From Ahrensia sp. (GTDB lineage Bacteria; Pseudomonadota; Alphaproteobacteria; Rhizobiales; Rhizobiaceae), in contig NZXU01000020.1 in NCBI GenBank assembly GCA_002698425.1, forward strand, positions 1 through 61,945: a stretch of DNA of 61,945 bases, given 5' to 3'. Positions 8,666 to 17,398 of this stretch are shown here, in pieces. Below the pieces are notes generated by a model. That model was not told the DNA's origin, did not search any database, and worked only from the letters and a program-made list of their open reading frames with translations. Every line of letters starts with the position of its first letter. The stretch's first letter is position 1. The position numbers and the translations under genes were made by a program.

Positions 8666-9865
8666 TTGACAGAATCCACGCTCCTCGTCGCCGGTGCGGA
8701 TACCCACGCCGACACCATCCACATCGCCGCGATCTCCATGACCGGCGCCGCGATCGGTGACCGCGAGTTCCCCACCACCGGCGCCGGTTACGCCGCGGCC
8801 ATCAGATTCCTCATGTCGATGGGGCAGGTGCAGCGGATCGGCGTGGAGGGCACCGCCAGCTACGGCGCCGGAATAGCCCGAGCGCTCACGAGTGCTGGCA
8901 TCGAGGTCGTCGAGGTGACCCGCGCCGTCAAGTCCACCCGACGGCTCAGGGGTAAATCTGACCCCCTGGATGCCTACAGCGCTGCCCGCACCGCTCTGGC
9001 CGGCGACGGACTGGCCACCCCAAAAGACGATGCCACCTCCGGACTGCGAGCCCTGCACATCGCCCGCCGCTCAGCGGTCAAGCACCGCACCGCGGTGATC
9101 AACCAGCTCAAAGCCATGCTGGTCTCGACACCAGACGCGGTGCGTGAAAAATATCGTGGACTAACAACATTGAGGCTGATCGAGGCGATCGCCCGCTGCC
9201 GCCCCGAAGCGCAGCCCGACCCCTGGGCGCAGTCGGTGCTCATCGCGGCCAAGATGCTCGCCCAGCGAGTGCAGTTCCTCGAGGTCCAAGCCGAGGCTCT
9301 CCAGGCCCAGATCGAGGTCTTCGTGGCCGACGCGAATCCCGGGCTGCGGGCGGCCTACGGCGTCGGCGCGGACACTGCGGCCCAGCTGTTGATCACCGCC
9401 GGGGCTAACCCGCACCGACTGCACAGTGAGGCTGCATTCGCCGCGCTGTGCGGAGTGGCGCCGGTGCCCGCATCCTCGGGCAAGACCAACCGACACCGAC
9501 TCAGCCGCGGCGGAGACCGCGCCGCGAACAATGCTCTGTTCCGCATCGCCTTGGTGCGCATGTCGCATCACCAGCCGACCAAGGACTACGTGCAGCGACA
9601 GATCGCCTTGGGCCACACCCGGATGGAGATCCTCCGCAAACTCAAACGGGCCATCGCCCGAGAGGTCTTCAAACTACTGACCCGACAAATCGCCGTGCCC
9701 GAGTACACAGACCTGCGCTCGGCACGGCAAGCCAAGAACATCACCGTCACCTCCGCTGCCAAGCACTTCGGGGTCTGGCCCACCGTCATCTCCCGCATCG
9801 AACGCGGACTACAACGCGACGACGCCTTCGCAGATACCTACAGAAACTGGCTCAAAGCCGCTTGA
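8666..9865 (+). CDS. IS110-family DEDD recombinase
   Basis: The protein shows the N-terminal RuvC-like fold with AGADTHAD, GVEGTASYG and KSDPLDAYSAAR carrying the DEDD acidic residues. The C-terminal Tnp20 part has the ASSGKTNRHRLSRGG region, where the catalytic Ser lies. A short XRE-like helix-turn-helix tail (from about 9720) follows, as in many actinobacterial members. The frame is open from 8603, but that start overlaps the predicted donor guide of the bridge RNA. A TTG at 8666, shortly before the conserved domain, is more likely. It uses the bridge RNA to choose donor and target. Confidence 0.88.
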   Translation: MTESTLLVAGADTHADTIHIAAISMTGAAIGDREFPTTGAGYAAAIRFLMSMGQVQRIGVEGTASYGAGIARALTSAGIEVVEVTRAVKSTRRLRGKSDPLDAYSAARTALAGDGLATPKDDATSGLRALHIARRSAVKHRTAVINQLKAMLVSTPDAVREKYRGLTTLRLIEAIARCRPEAQPDPWAQSVLIAAKMLAQRVQFLEVQAEALQAQIEVFVADANPGLRAAYGVGADTAAQLLITAGANPHRLHSEAAFAALCGVAPVPASSGKTNRHRLSRGGDRAANNALFRIALVRMSHHQPTKDYVQRQIALGHTRMEILRKLKRAIAREVFKLLTRQIAVPEYTDLRSARQAKNITVTSAAKHFGVWPTVISRIERGLQRDDAFADTYRNWLKAA

Positions 9866-10905
9866 CACAAATAGGAGCATCAGATTTGGTGTCGCTGCAA
9901 CGATATCGAAGCATAGATCCAGGTCAACGTCGGTTATTTGAGCTGTCCAGTGTTGTCGTGCCGCGCCTCCGCAGACTGACAGGGCCTCAGCGGCGACATT
10001 TACCAGGCTGATCGCCTCGCCGGCGTTAAAGCGTTTTGTTCGCCCGTGCTCGCACCACTGCACGACGGTCTTCTGCTCAATTCGCTGGGCACGGACCCTA
10101 TCCTCGTCACCGCTGGCGAGGGCCGACCCGTGATCGAAGCTTGGACCGAGGCAAACGTTACCTGTCCTGGAGTTTTGCAGCACTCCCCAATTGTGCGCAT
10201 GCCGGTCGGTGTTCGCGATCCAGGTGTCCAGGAGCAGATAGCCCGCGAAGACATCGAATGCGGTCCAGTCGGCGTAACTGGTGCCCTCCGGACCTTGCAG
10301 CCCCTCTAATGCTTCGCGAATGGCGCTAATCGTATGGCCGCGGCAGGATTTGGCATCGAACTCGTCGTCGCGCTCGGCAAGCAATGCTGCTCCCGGGGTC
10401 CATGCCCACGCGCGAGGCCGCATGTCTCGGCTCATCGAGCCATAGACGCGTTGGTGGGTGCGTAACTGGACAACTGTCGCCAACTCCGTTTCCGCTGCAG
10501 GCACAGACAGCAGCTGGGCGACCTCGTAGGAGATCTTCTCCGCCCAGTCCTCTCCGCGAACGAGCACGTCGGGTTTTTCGCCGCGATGCTGACGTTCTTT
10601 GGACAGTTCGAGGGTTTTGATGCGGCGTGGCTTGAACAACCAGTGCCCGGCATGCGGCGAAGTCTCTGGTGCTATGAACCATCGCTTCGCTTCGTCACCT
10701 CCTGGTTCGCTCTCACCGCGAGTCCAGTCGGCGAGGTCGACGACTTCGTAGCTGTCCACCACGGTGCGAACTCTAAGTGGGGGCTCCGTGAGACGGGGCG
10801 AGGCAGAGCGGCGCGCCGTCTGCAGCAAGGGCCTGCGACTTAGAACGGCGCCCTGCCGAAGGGTATGTTCGTTAGCCAAGGCTCACCTCGGAGAAAGTGT
10901 CGTGG

Positions 10906-11574
10906 ATGTCAACCCGTCGCACTCGCTGGAATCGCATCGTCGCCCTCATTGTCGCGGTGGGGCTGGCAGCAGGTCTTACTGCCTGCTCGTCCTCCGAGGA
11001 GGAGGACGGCCTGCTGGTCTACAACGCGCAGCACGAGTCGCTGACCAAGGAGTGGATCGACGCCTTCACCAAGGAGACTGGCATCAAGGTCACCTATCGC
11101 CAGGGCGGCGACACCGCCGATGACGCCACCAAGACGATGACCGTGCGGCGCAACGGCGAAGTCGTCAAAACCATGCCCATCTCCATGGGCAAAGCCAAAA
11201 CGCCCACCGACAACGGCAACTACATCATCGGCGACCGCTACTCATTCCTGGTGATGGATTCGTCCACCTACGGCGTCCCCTTCAACTCACCCGACGGCTA
11301 CCGCACCGAGGTCGAATGGGCCACCCAAATGTCCTACAGCGGCATCTACGTGCACTCAGCGCCGTGGTCGGTGGGCAGCCAAGGCATCGCCAACGTCAGC
11401 CACGGATGCTTCAACATCAACCCGGCCAACGCCCGCTGGTTCTACGACAACACCCGACGCGGCGACATCGTCGAAGTCATCAACACAACCGGCCCCACAC
11501 TGTCGGGAACCGACGGCCTCGGCGACTGGAACATCCCCTGGGAGCAATGGAAGGCCGGAAACGCCAACCTCTAG
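10906..11574 (+). CDS. Chimeric lipoprotein: solute-binding N-terminus fused to an L,D-transpeptidase domain
   Basis: Residues 1-27 form a lipoprotein signal (Leu-Thr-Ala-Cys, Cys27). Residues about 32-73 match the start of iron(III)-type periplasmic binding proteins ([10 protein letters not shown], then a [13 protein letters not shown] helix). From about residue 74 the sequence is a complete YkuD L,D-transpeptidase domain like LdtMt2, with the catalytic His/Cys motif SHGCFN (Cys168) and the closing GDWNIPW. The Ig-like domains usual for mycobacterial Ldt enzymes are absent. The ATG at 10906 has GGAGAAA at nine bases; a GTG at 10897 is an alternative. The fusion point is near 11120. It could make an active, membrane-tethered 3-3 cross-linking enzyme. 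Confidence 0.8.
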   Translation: MSTRRTRWNRIVALIVAVGLAAGLTACSSSEEEDGLLVYNAQHESLTKEWIDAFTKETGIKVTYRQGGDTADDATKTMTVRRNGEVVKTMPISMGKAKTPTDNGNYIIGDRYSFLVMDSSTYGVPFNSPDGYRTEVEWATQMSYSGIYVHSAPWSVGSQGIANVSHGCFNINPANARWFYDNTRRGDIVEVINTTGPTLSGTDGLGDWNIPWEQWKAGNANL

Positions 11575-12093
11575 GCAACGGAAGTTCTTGACACCGAGCC
11601 GACATGGCTTCAATGCCCGGCAGCGCTGAAACCCGTTATTCCGCAGCACATTCGGGATCACTGCTTAGACGCCGTTGCCGTAAGGGCGGTTGCCGGCGTG
11701 ACTGGAGCCACCGACTCCCCGATGACCGATGGCGGCGCGTACCGCCGACGAGGCTTCAAATAACCGCCCGGGGCAGAATGTTGCTGACGCCCGACGACGG
11801 CCCATAGAGCTCCTTTCCGAGAAGCTCGCACATTTGAGTTAATCCGCGCACCATTCACGCGCGTCTTCCCGACCAATGAAACGGGGTTTCAGTCCAGTAC
11901 TTGCCGCATTCAAGCGAACGGCCGCAGCGAATTTCACTACTGTAATTATGTGGCTGGTGTTACTAGTGGGGCTGTTGTGAGTTACGCTTTTCTACGTAGG
12001 AGCTACGTATTTTGGTGCTGCGCCGTACGTATGCGATCAGAGCCGCTATTGGTGCGTGAAGTAACTCACCGCCGGGCGCACCGAGGAGAAGAC
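11575..12093. other. Intergenic region with one operator-like site
   Basis: No convincing gene is visible. The last 110 bases are A+T-richer and carry the CTAC-N11-GTAT site at 11992-12010; the rest has no recognisable feature. Confidence 0.5.
11992..12010. promoter_or_regulatory. CTAC-N11-GTAT operator upstream of NlpC/P60 gene
   Basis: The site CTACGTAGGAGCTACGTAT lies 84 bases upstream of the ATG at 12094 and contains two CTACGTA cores. A further GTACGTAT-like stretch follows at about 12025-12032. Confidence 0.65.
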
Positions 12094-12864
12094 ATGGGAT
12101 TACACGTCTGGAGCAAGGGTGCGGCAATTGCCCGCACTGACCGCTGCGACCCGGAAATCCCTCTTGCGGGACGCGTTCGACGGCTCTCCGGTGTGATCGC
12201 TATCGTCGTCTTGCTTCTCCTCGCGTGCGCACCGGTCGCGTCGGCCCAACCTTCCGCCGGGCCGTGGGACCCATTGCTTCCGAAGATACCGAGCGCGGGC
12301 GCTCCCGGCGATCCGGTTGCCATCGCGAACGCATCCCTGCAGGCAACGGCCATGGCGACGCAGACGGCCATGAATATGGGTCGCAGCTTCCTCAGCAGCC
12401 TGGGAATCGTCAGCCCCGCCGCGGATCCGTCGACGAGCGTGCGCGGAAATCGGGTCAATGGTGCGCAGGCGATCGAGTACGTGATTCGCAGGGCGGGAAC
12501 GCAAATCGGTGTTCCCTACTCGTGGGGTGGCGGAAGCCTCACCGGTCCAAGCCGCGGCGTCGACCAGGGAGCAGGCACCGTGGGCTTTGACTGTTCAGGC
12601 CTGACACGGTTCGCGTTCGCCGGCGTCGGTGTTCTGCTCCCGCGATGGTCTGGTGACCAGTACGACGCCGGCCGAAAGGTGCCGCCCTCCCAAGCGAAGC
12701 GGGGCGACCTGCTGTTCTGGGGGCCGGGCGGGAGTCAGCACGAAGCTATCTACCTGGGCGGCGGTCAAATGATTGAGGCACAGCAGACCGGCGTCCCGAT
12801 TAAGGTCTCCCCAGTGCGAACAGGGGGCATGACGCCCTACGTCGTCCGGATTATCGAGAGCTGA
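12094..12864 (+). CDS. Secreted NlpC/P60 D,L-endopeptidase
   Basis: The protein has 256 residues with a signal peptide (hydrophobic residues about 33-48, ending ASA). A linker region resembles the one in the larger paralog at 15587. The C-terminal NlpC/P60 domain has the catalytic Cys167 in DCSG and His216 in SQHE. It would cut D-Glu to diaminopimelate bonds in peptidoglycan stems, like RipA/RipB. The ATG at 12094 has GAGGAGA upstream and follows the operator; the frame is open further upstream but has no better start. There is no coiled-coil inhibitory domain, unlike the 469-residue paralog. Confidence 0.9.
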   Translation: MGLHVWSKGAAIARTDRCDPEIPLAGRVRRLSGVIAIVVLLLLACAPVASAQPSAGPWDPLLPKIPSAGAPGDPVAIANASLQATAMATQTAMNMGRSFLSSLGIVSPAADPSTSVRGNRVNGAQAIEYVIRRAGTQIGVPYSWGGGSLTGPSRGVDQGAGTVGFDCSGLTRFAFAGVGVLLPRWSGDQYDAGRKVPPSQAKRGDLLFWGPGGSQHEAIYLGGGQMIEAQQTGVPIKVSPVRTGGMTPYVVRIIES

Positions 12865-12919
12865 GCGCGAGGCCCAATTAGCACGCTCGCAGAGCCGTTC
12901 ACCTCAGCGGGTGACCGAA

Positions 12920-13594
12920 TCAACCGACGAGACAGTAGCCGATGCCGCGGACAGTGCGGACGTAGCGCGGACAGGTCGGGTCGTCCCCGAGCTTGCGACG
13001 GAGATTGCCGACATGCACGCCCAGAGCAGCCCGACCGCCGGGATGCGAGGCTCCCCAGAGACTCTCTTGGAGTCGCCGGCACGTCACGGGTTCGCCCGGA
13101 TGGTCGGATAGTGCCCGCAGGATCGCGAACTCTGTCCGAGTGAGCGTTACATCTTTTCCTCGCTGATACGCCCGCCGAGCCGCGACATCGACCACGAGGT
13201 CGTCGATTTGCCGTCGCTGCGTATCGTCGGCCGCACCGCACACGCCGATTTGCCTGAGCGCGCGTCTAATTCGTGTACTCAGCATTTCTGAGTCGCCGAT
13301 CGCCACCACTGCGACACGTGACACCAGCGGCGCCATCTCTGCATCAGTAAGCGCGACTACGCCACCTTGTGCCACCTGACGAACACGGTCAAGGACAGCA
13401 GCACCCTGGTCCGTTGGCCCTACGCAGACCACTACCACGTCGGGGTCAACGACACGCAATGCGGTGAGTGCTGCGGTTTCCGAGCATGCGACCGTAACGG
13501 CGAAATCTCCGGCGTGCATACGGTGGGCCAGCATGTCGGCGTAGATGCGTCGCGGCTCAACGAGCAGAACGCGGATGCGGCCGGCGGCCGCCAC
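12920..13594 (-). CDS. OmpR-family response regulator lacking the phospho-acceptor Asp
   Basis: The protein has 224 residues, with a receiver-like domain (1-115) and a winged-helix DNA-binding domain (about 130-224, ending VRTVRGIGYCLVG). The usual acidic pair after strand 1 is reduced to one Glu (LVEP), and the position of the phospho-acceptor Asp is Cys57 (VVVVCVGP). It is thus probably not regulated by ordinary phosphotransfer; no kinase gene is adjacent. A Cys at the active position could make it thiol- or metal-sensitive, which is speculation. The GTG at 13594 lacks a clear ribosome site; AGGAGG sits about 45 bases upstream without a standard start codon. Confidence 0.8.
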   Translation of the reverse strand: MAAAGRIRVLLVEPRRIYADMLAHRMHAGDFAVTVACSETAALTALRVVDPDVVVVCVGPTDQGAAVLDRVRQVAQGGVVALTDAEMAPLVSRVAVVAIGDSEMLSTRIRRALRQIGVCGAADDTQRRQIDDLVVDVAARRAYQRGKDVTLTRTEFAILRALSDHPGEPVTCRRLQESLWGASHPGGRAALGVHVGNLRRKLGDDPTCPRYVRTVRGIGYCLVG

Positions 13595-13711
13595 CGGAGA
13601 TGCGGCACTACCCGGTCCGAGGTGTGACTCGATGGTCGTGGCAGCCTCCTGTCGACGTCGCGCATCGCGGTTACTGGATTGCTTACGCGGGTTCTGACAA
13701 CCAGCATATCG

Positions 13712-13738
13712 TGATCTACGATGTTACTACGTAGATCA
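13712..13738. promoter_or_regulatory. Longest CTAC-N11-GTAG palindrome
   Basis: The 9-bp arms TGATCTACG and CGTAGATCA are separated by nine bases, with the CTAC-N11-GTAG core at 13716-13734. It lies about 120 bases upstream of the atypical response regulator. This is the most symmetrical member of the site family. Confidence 0.7.
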
Positions 13739-13877
13739 CAGCCCGGGCGCCCCCCGCATGTCGTCGACTATCCGCTTCCAGCCCGTGTTCTCGCGACATC
13801 CGATGTCGGCTATTTGGGTTTCAGTCGACCGCGTCGATGTCTTCGCCGCCGCAATCGTGTCGGCTGTCGTCAGGTCC

Positions 13878-14801
13878 TCAGTGGTGGCAGAGCAGCTGGA
13901 TGAGAGCTGGTGTCGCAAGCATGGCGATGATCGCGGCAGCTAAGCAGATACGGTGGCGCCATCGCACATGGCGGCGCGTGGGGGTGACCAATCGTTCCGC
14001 TCGAGCGACGACCGCGGTTCCCGCTGCGGCGAGGCCTTCGCGCACAGGAGGTTGATGTCCGGCCAGAGCAATCAGCCCGGCAAGCAGAGGGCGAGTGCCG
14101 ACGCGCCGCGCGGCGGTATCGTCGGCGCACATCTCCAGCAGTTCTGCTACAGAATGGCGTGCCGTAGCGAAAAGCGGCAGGCGGGGCAAAGTGACGGCGA
14201 GGGCACGCAGCCCCATGAGGATGTGGTGGTGGCGCCCCGAGATGTGGGCATCTTCGTGTGCCAGAACCGCTTTCAGTTGCGACCGGTTCAACGTCTTGAT
14301 GGCCGCGGAGGTGACGATAATGGTGTTCAGGCGGCCGCCCACACAGTAGGCGGCGGGCCGGTCGGCGTCCACGACAACCACGTTGGGGTGACCGGTGGGC
14401 CGGCCAATGATCCGCGCGGCATGTGCGTGCTCGTTACTTCTCGCGCGTAGGCGGGACAGGCTACGGCTCATCCGGAGTCCTCCGAACCCTAACGTCAGGG
14501 TCCCCACACCGATGAGGGCAACAGATCCGATCCTGCCCGCCATCGGTGTGTGTTCGGAAAATCCGAACAGTTCAAGACACAGCGTCACCACCGCGCCAGT
14601 GCGAATACTGTCCGCCGTTGCACCGATGACCATCGAGACCGCGACCAGCCAAGCCGCCAGGGTTGCGGCGACCGTGATTAGCCATGCGGCGACTCCCATA
14701 TGAGGGCTGATTCCCTGGCCGGTCATTCGCCGCAGAACCGGAGGAGCCAACCACGCAAGCGCACCCCCGTAAAGCAGCAGCCATAGCGCCGTAGTCATCA
14801 T
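13878..14801 (-). CDS. Short BlaR-type M56 membrane metalloprotease
   Basis: The protein has 307 residues with membrane segments near 1-20, 38-60, 70-80 and 93-110, a cytosolic zinc-protease region with His-Glu-Asp-Ala-His (residues 182-186), and a last hydrophobic helix. There is no extracellular penicillin-binding sensor domain, as in the M. tuberculosis BlaR homologue Rv1845c. Such proteases are thought to inactivate the partner BlaI repressor when induced. The start overlaps the blaI stop by four bases, giving a two-gene unit. It is similar in layout to the protein at 44081-45025. Confidence 0.85.
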   Translation of the reverse strand: MMTTALWLLLYGGALAWLAPPVLRRMTGQGISPHMGVAAWLITVAATLAAWLVAVSMVIGATADSIRTGAVVTLCLELFGFSEHTPMAGRIGSVALIGVGTLTLGFGGLRMSRSLSRLRARSNEHAHAARIIGRPTGHPNVVVVDADRPAAYCVGGRLNTIIVTSAAIKTLNRSQLKAVLAHEDAHISGRHHHILMGLRALAVTLPRLPLFATARHSVAELLEMCADDTAARRVGTRPLLAGLIALAGHQPPVREGLAAAGTAVVARAERLVTPTRRHVRWRHRICLAAAIIAMLATPALIQLLCHH

Positions 14802-15154
14802 CGCCGCCCCCTACACGTAGCCGACTTCAGTTGCGCCGACTGCTCCGCACTCATCTGATCGACTACGACGAACACCGCACTGGTATCACCGCCGCAGTCG
14901 ACAGCAGCCCGCATCAACCGCGCTGAACACCCCTCGTGGCCCATCGATGCCGGGTATACATAGCCTTTCCCACGGCGCTGAGTCCTCAGCCGACCCTCGC
15001 GGTACAGGTTGTCTATCGTCGGCATCACGGTGGTGTAGGACTGGCGCTCCCGGGAAATCTCGTCGAAGCCGTCGCCCACTGTGATGGACCTCGCGCAATC
15101 CCACACGCAATCCATGACCACTGCGTAGAGGTCGCCGAACCCTCGCTGTTCCAT
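14798..15154 (-). CDS. BlaI/MecI-family repressor, copy 1
   Basis: The 118-residue protein has the winged-helix pattern of BlaI. The recognition region SYTTVMPTIDNLYREG is followed by the wing RGKGYVY and a dimerisation tail. The ATG at 15154 has CAGGAG at seven bases and aligns with the start of the second copy; the frame is open 35 codons further upstream without support. It is translationally coupled to the M56 protease. It is more divergent from other BlaI proteins than copy 2 at 43698. It probably binds one class of the CTAC palindromes in this window. Confidence 0.85.
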   Translation of the reverse strand: MEQRGFGDLYAVVMDCVWDCARSITVGDGFDEISRERQSYTTVMPTIDNLYREGRLRTQRRGKGYVYPASMGHEGCSARLMRAAVDCGGDTSAVFVVVDQMSAEQSAQLKSATCRGRR

Positions 15155-15207
15155 GCCGCGCCACTCCTGCTGTCCACGACGAGCTGGAGTACTTTGCCCA
15201 TCGACCC

Positions 15208-15474
15208 CTACCAGACCCCCAATGTAGCGCCCGACCTCGAAAGTTCTGATGCGCCGCACCCGGCGTTCATGGCCTCGTCAGTGCATTCCACGCCGCCGTG
15301 CGGGCGGAGCCGATCACGCACGGGAGCTGTCAACTGGGCATCAGCTTCGCCGCAGCGCTGACAGACAATGATTGAGGGGCCGCCTGCGGGTTGGGTACGG
15401 AGCCTTGCAGAGTCGTTACCGACTTGAGACTGTGACAGGCGTTTCCCCTGGTGCGCAAGTGATGTACGTTCCAA
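15208..15474 (-). CDS. Possible small Cys-rich protein upstream of blaI
   Basis: An 88-residue frame with a TTG start contains Cys-x2-Cys, then two more Cys in a HGGVEC-x10-AGC region, which could bind zinc. It lies between the operator at 15479 and blaI copy 1 and would make the operator adjacent to the operon. Coding quality is uncertain and the C-terminus is not conserved-looking. Confidence 0.3.
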   Translation of the reverse strand: MERTSLAHQGKRLSQSQVGNDSARLRTQPAGGPSIIVCQRCGEADAQLTAPVRDRLRPHGGVECTDEAMNAGCGASELSRSGATLGVW

Positions 15475-15478
15475 CTGT

Positions 15479-15497
15479 CTACTATCGTGCTCCGTAC
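15479..15497. promoter_or_regulatory. CTAC-N11-GTAC operator between blaI and RipA-like gene
   Basis: The site CTACTATCGTGCTCCGTAC lies 90 bases upstream of the RipA-like gene at 15587 and upstream of the leftward blaI/blaR unit. It could serve both directions. Confidence 0.6.
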
Positions 15498-15586
15498 TTT
15501 GCTGGGCAGTAGGTCCGATCCGAGAATGCCGCGCGCTGGCCCTCGCTCGGTGGCCCGACGACGCTCAACCCAGGTGAGGAGATCCG

Positions 15587-16996
15587 ATGCGTTGCCTCAC
15601 TTCACTTCTCACTCTCTGCGCACTGATGTCGACGCTGATGCTCAGCCCTTCAGGTATCGCGGCTGCCGAACATGACGGCGCACCTGACGGCGACAGCAAG
15701 GACATTCCGTCCCTGGTTGCGGCTGTCGCCGAGGCGAATCAGCGGGTAGCCGATGTCGGTGCCGATATCCAGATCAAGCAAGAGGGCGTCAACAAGGCCC
15801 TCGTCGAGATTGCTGCTGCTCGCGACATTCTCGCGGACGCGCAGCGTGAGGTTGCCGCCAGTGAGCAGGGCCTCGCCGACAGTCAGGTGGCGATCGACGC
15901 CGCGCAACAACGCTTCGATCAGTTCGCCGCATCGAAGTATATGAACGGGCCGTCGGGTGCGCTGCCACTAGCAGACGGGCCGGAGGAAATCCTTACTGGA
16001 GCCTCGACGCAACAGAGCCTAATCATCAGCTTCCAGAAGGTCCGGGATGACCTCGTGCGCAGGCAGACCGATCACGCCAACAAGCTCTCAACCGCGACGG
16101 CTGCCCGGGTGCGCGCTGAGGGCGCCGCCGCCGAGGCGCAGCGCCGCCAGGACGACGCGGTCACCGCCCTTCAGGAGGCGCAGCAGACCTTCGCGGCACG
16201 GCAGGACGAAATCAATAGGCGTGCCGCCGAACGTGACTCGGCGCAAGCCCGACTCGGTGCCGCCCGGCCGGTAGCAGGGACCGCGACTGCGCCCACGGTT
16301 CCTCAACCCGGCGCCGCGCAGGCACCCGGCGACCAATGGGACCGAAGCGACTCTTTGCCGGCCGACAATTCTGGCGCCGGCCTCTGGGACTCCACGCTGC
16401 CGATGGTGCCCAGCGCCAATGTGGCCGGCGACCCGGTAGCCATCATCAACGCGATCCTCAAGATCATGGCGACCTCGGTGCAGCTGACTGCCGACATGGG
16501 CCGAAAGTTCCTTACCAAACTGGGCATTCTCTCCCCGGCGGCCGCCGCCGCAGATCCCGGCATCACCAATGGACGCATCCCCAGCCTGAACGGCCGGCAG
16601 GCCTCTGAGTTCGTGATCCGACGCGCCATGTCACAACTGGGAGTTCCCTACTCGTGGGGCGGCGGCAACGCCAACGGTCCCTCTCGGGGCATCGATCAGG
16701 GAGCCAACACCGTTGGCTTCGACTGTTCCGGGCTCATGCTGTACGCCTTCGCCGGCGTGGGCATCAAGCTCGACCACTATTCCGGATCTCAGTACAACGC
16801 CGGCCGCAAAGTTCCGTCATCGCAGATGCGACGTGGTGATCTAATCTTCTACGGCCCCAACGCCAGCCAGCACGAGTCCATGTATCTCGGTGACGGCATG
16901 ATGCTCGAAGCTCCCTACACCGGGTCCGTCGTCAAGATTTCCCCCGTGCGCACCTCGGGCATGACGCCCTACGTCACGCGCTTGATCGAGTACTGA
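15587..16996 (+). CDS. RipA-like NlpC/P60 endopeptidase with coiled coil
   Basis: The protein has 469 residues, close to RipA of M. tuberculosis. It has a signal peptide (1-25), a long Ala/Gln/Glu-rich coiled coil (about 35-220) that in RipA blocks or positions the enzyme, a Pro-rich linker, and a C-terminal NlpC/P60 domain with Cys380 (DCSG) and His429 (SQHE). It cleaves peptide stems in peptidoglycan, typically during septum resolution. GAGGAG precedes the ATG. The last about 180 residues are very similar to the shorter enzyme at 12094, so the two arose by duplication. A CTAC-type operator lies upstream. Confidence 0.92.
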   Translation: MRCLTSLLTLCALMSTLMLSPSGIAAAEHDGAPDGDSKDIPSLVAAVAEANQRVADVGADIQIKQEGVNKALVEIAAARDILADAQREVAASEQGLADSQVAIDAAQQRFDQFAASKYMNGPSGALPLADGPEEILTGASTQQSLIISFQKVRDDLVRRQTDHANKLSTATAARVRAEGAAAEAQRRQDDAVTALQEAQQTFAARQDEINRRAAERDSAQARLGAARPVAGTATAPTVPQPGAAQAPGDQWDRSDSLPADNSGAGLWDSTLPMVPSANVAGDPVAIINAILKIMATSVQLTADMGRKFLTKLGILSPAAAAADPGITNGRIPSLNGRQASEFVIRRAMSQLGVPYSWGGGNANGPSRGIDQGANTVGFDCSGLMLYAFAGVGIKLDHYSGSQYNAGRKVPSSQMRRGDLIFYGPNASQHESMYLGDGMMLEAPYTGSVVKISPVRTSGMTPYVTRLIEY

Positions 16997-17000
16997 CACC

Positions 17001-17225
17001 TCACGGCGAGCGCTGCGGCGGTTGCACCGTTAACGCATCAGTCCGCCCCGCCGTGACCGCTGTGAACGGGCTCCTCCCCAATGCCTCACGCCGCTCGCTG
17101 CGGCGCGGGAACAGAGCCGTCGCGCCGGCGATGGCGGCGGCCCACAGCACGACGACGACGGCGCACAGGATCAGCCACGTGTGCCACCCGAGGCTGTTCG
17201 GGCAGACGTCCATCAGCCAGCTCAT
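17001..17225 (-). CDS. Small single-span membrane protein
   Basis: The 74-residue protein starts MSWLMD and has one strong hydrophobic helix (residues 17-39) followed by an Arg-rich cytosolic tail. A GGAGGAGGG ribosome site six bases before the ATG supports it as a real gene. It converges with the RipA-like gene. No function can be assigned; small proteins of this form are common in mycobacterial metal islands. Confidence 0.65.
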   Translation of the reverse strand: MSWLMDVCPNSLGWHTWLILCAVVVVLWAAAIAGATALFPRRSERREALGRSPFTAVTAGRTDALTVQPPQRSP

Positions 17226-17398
17226 GTCGGGCCCTCCTCCATAGTGAGCGTCACCCAGCCGCAGGATGGAATCGGTATGGGTCTCGTAAAGATCTGCTGA
17301 AGATTGCGCCGTTCCGGAAGTCGTGCGCCGCCGCGGCCGCTTCGGCGGGCACCATATTGAGCATGGAGCACCACCCGGGTAGACCGCCTGAGCACGCT

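Larger units (their letters stand above)
8437..9880 (+). mobile_element. IS110-family insertion sequence
   Basis: The limits come from reconstructing the interrupted kinase gene. The trinucleotide CAT is present at both junctions (8434-8436 and 9878-9880), so the element is 1444 bp with a possible 3-bp shift. There are no long terminal inverted repeats, as expected for IS110. It carries one DEDD recombinase and a leader of about 230 bp before it. The shared CAT is the likely recombination core. Confidence 0.85.
8359..10879 (-). pseudogene. HipA-like kinase split by an IS110-family element
   Basis: The main part, 9881-10879, encodes a HipA-type (PI3K-fold) Ser/Thr kinase. The catalytic loop NTDRHAHNW and the metal-binding FDHGSAL motif are both present. 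The sequence breaks at 9881. The missing end lies beyond the IS at 8359-8436 and encodes 25 residues from MSDPTRSFV to an Arg followed by TGA. Joining 9881 to 8436 restores the frame exactly (ATPNL-MSDPTR), so the gene was intact before insertion. The start is uncertain: the frame opens with a TTG at 10879, close to the divergent transpeptidase gene. As now read, the kinase ends with a few IS-encoded residues and loses its last helix. Confidence 0.8.
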
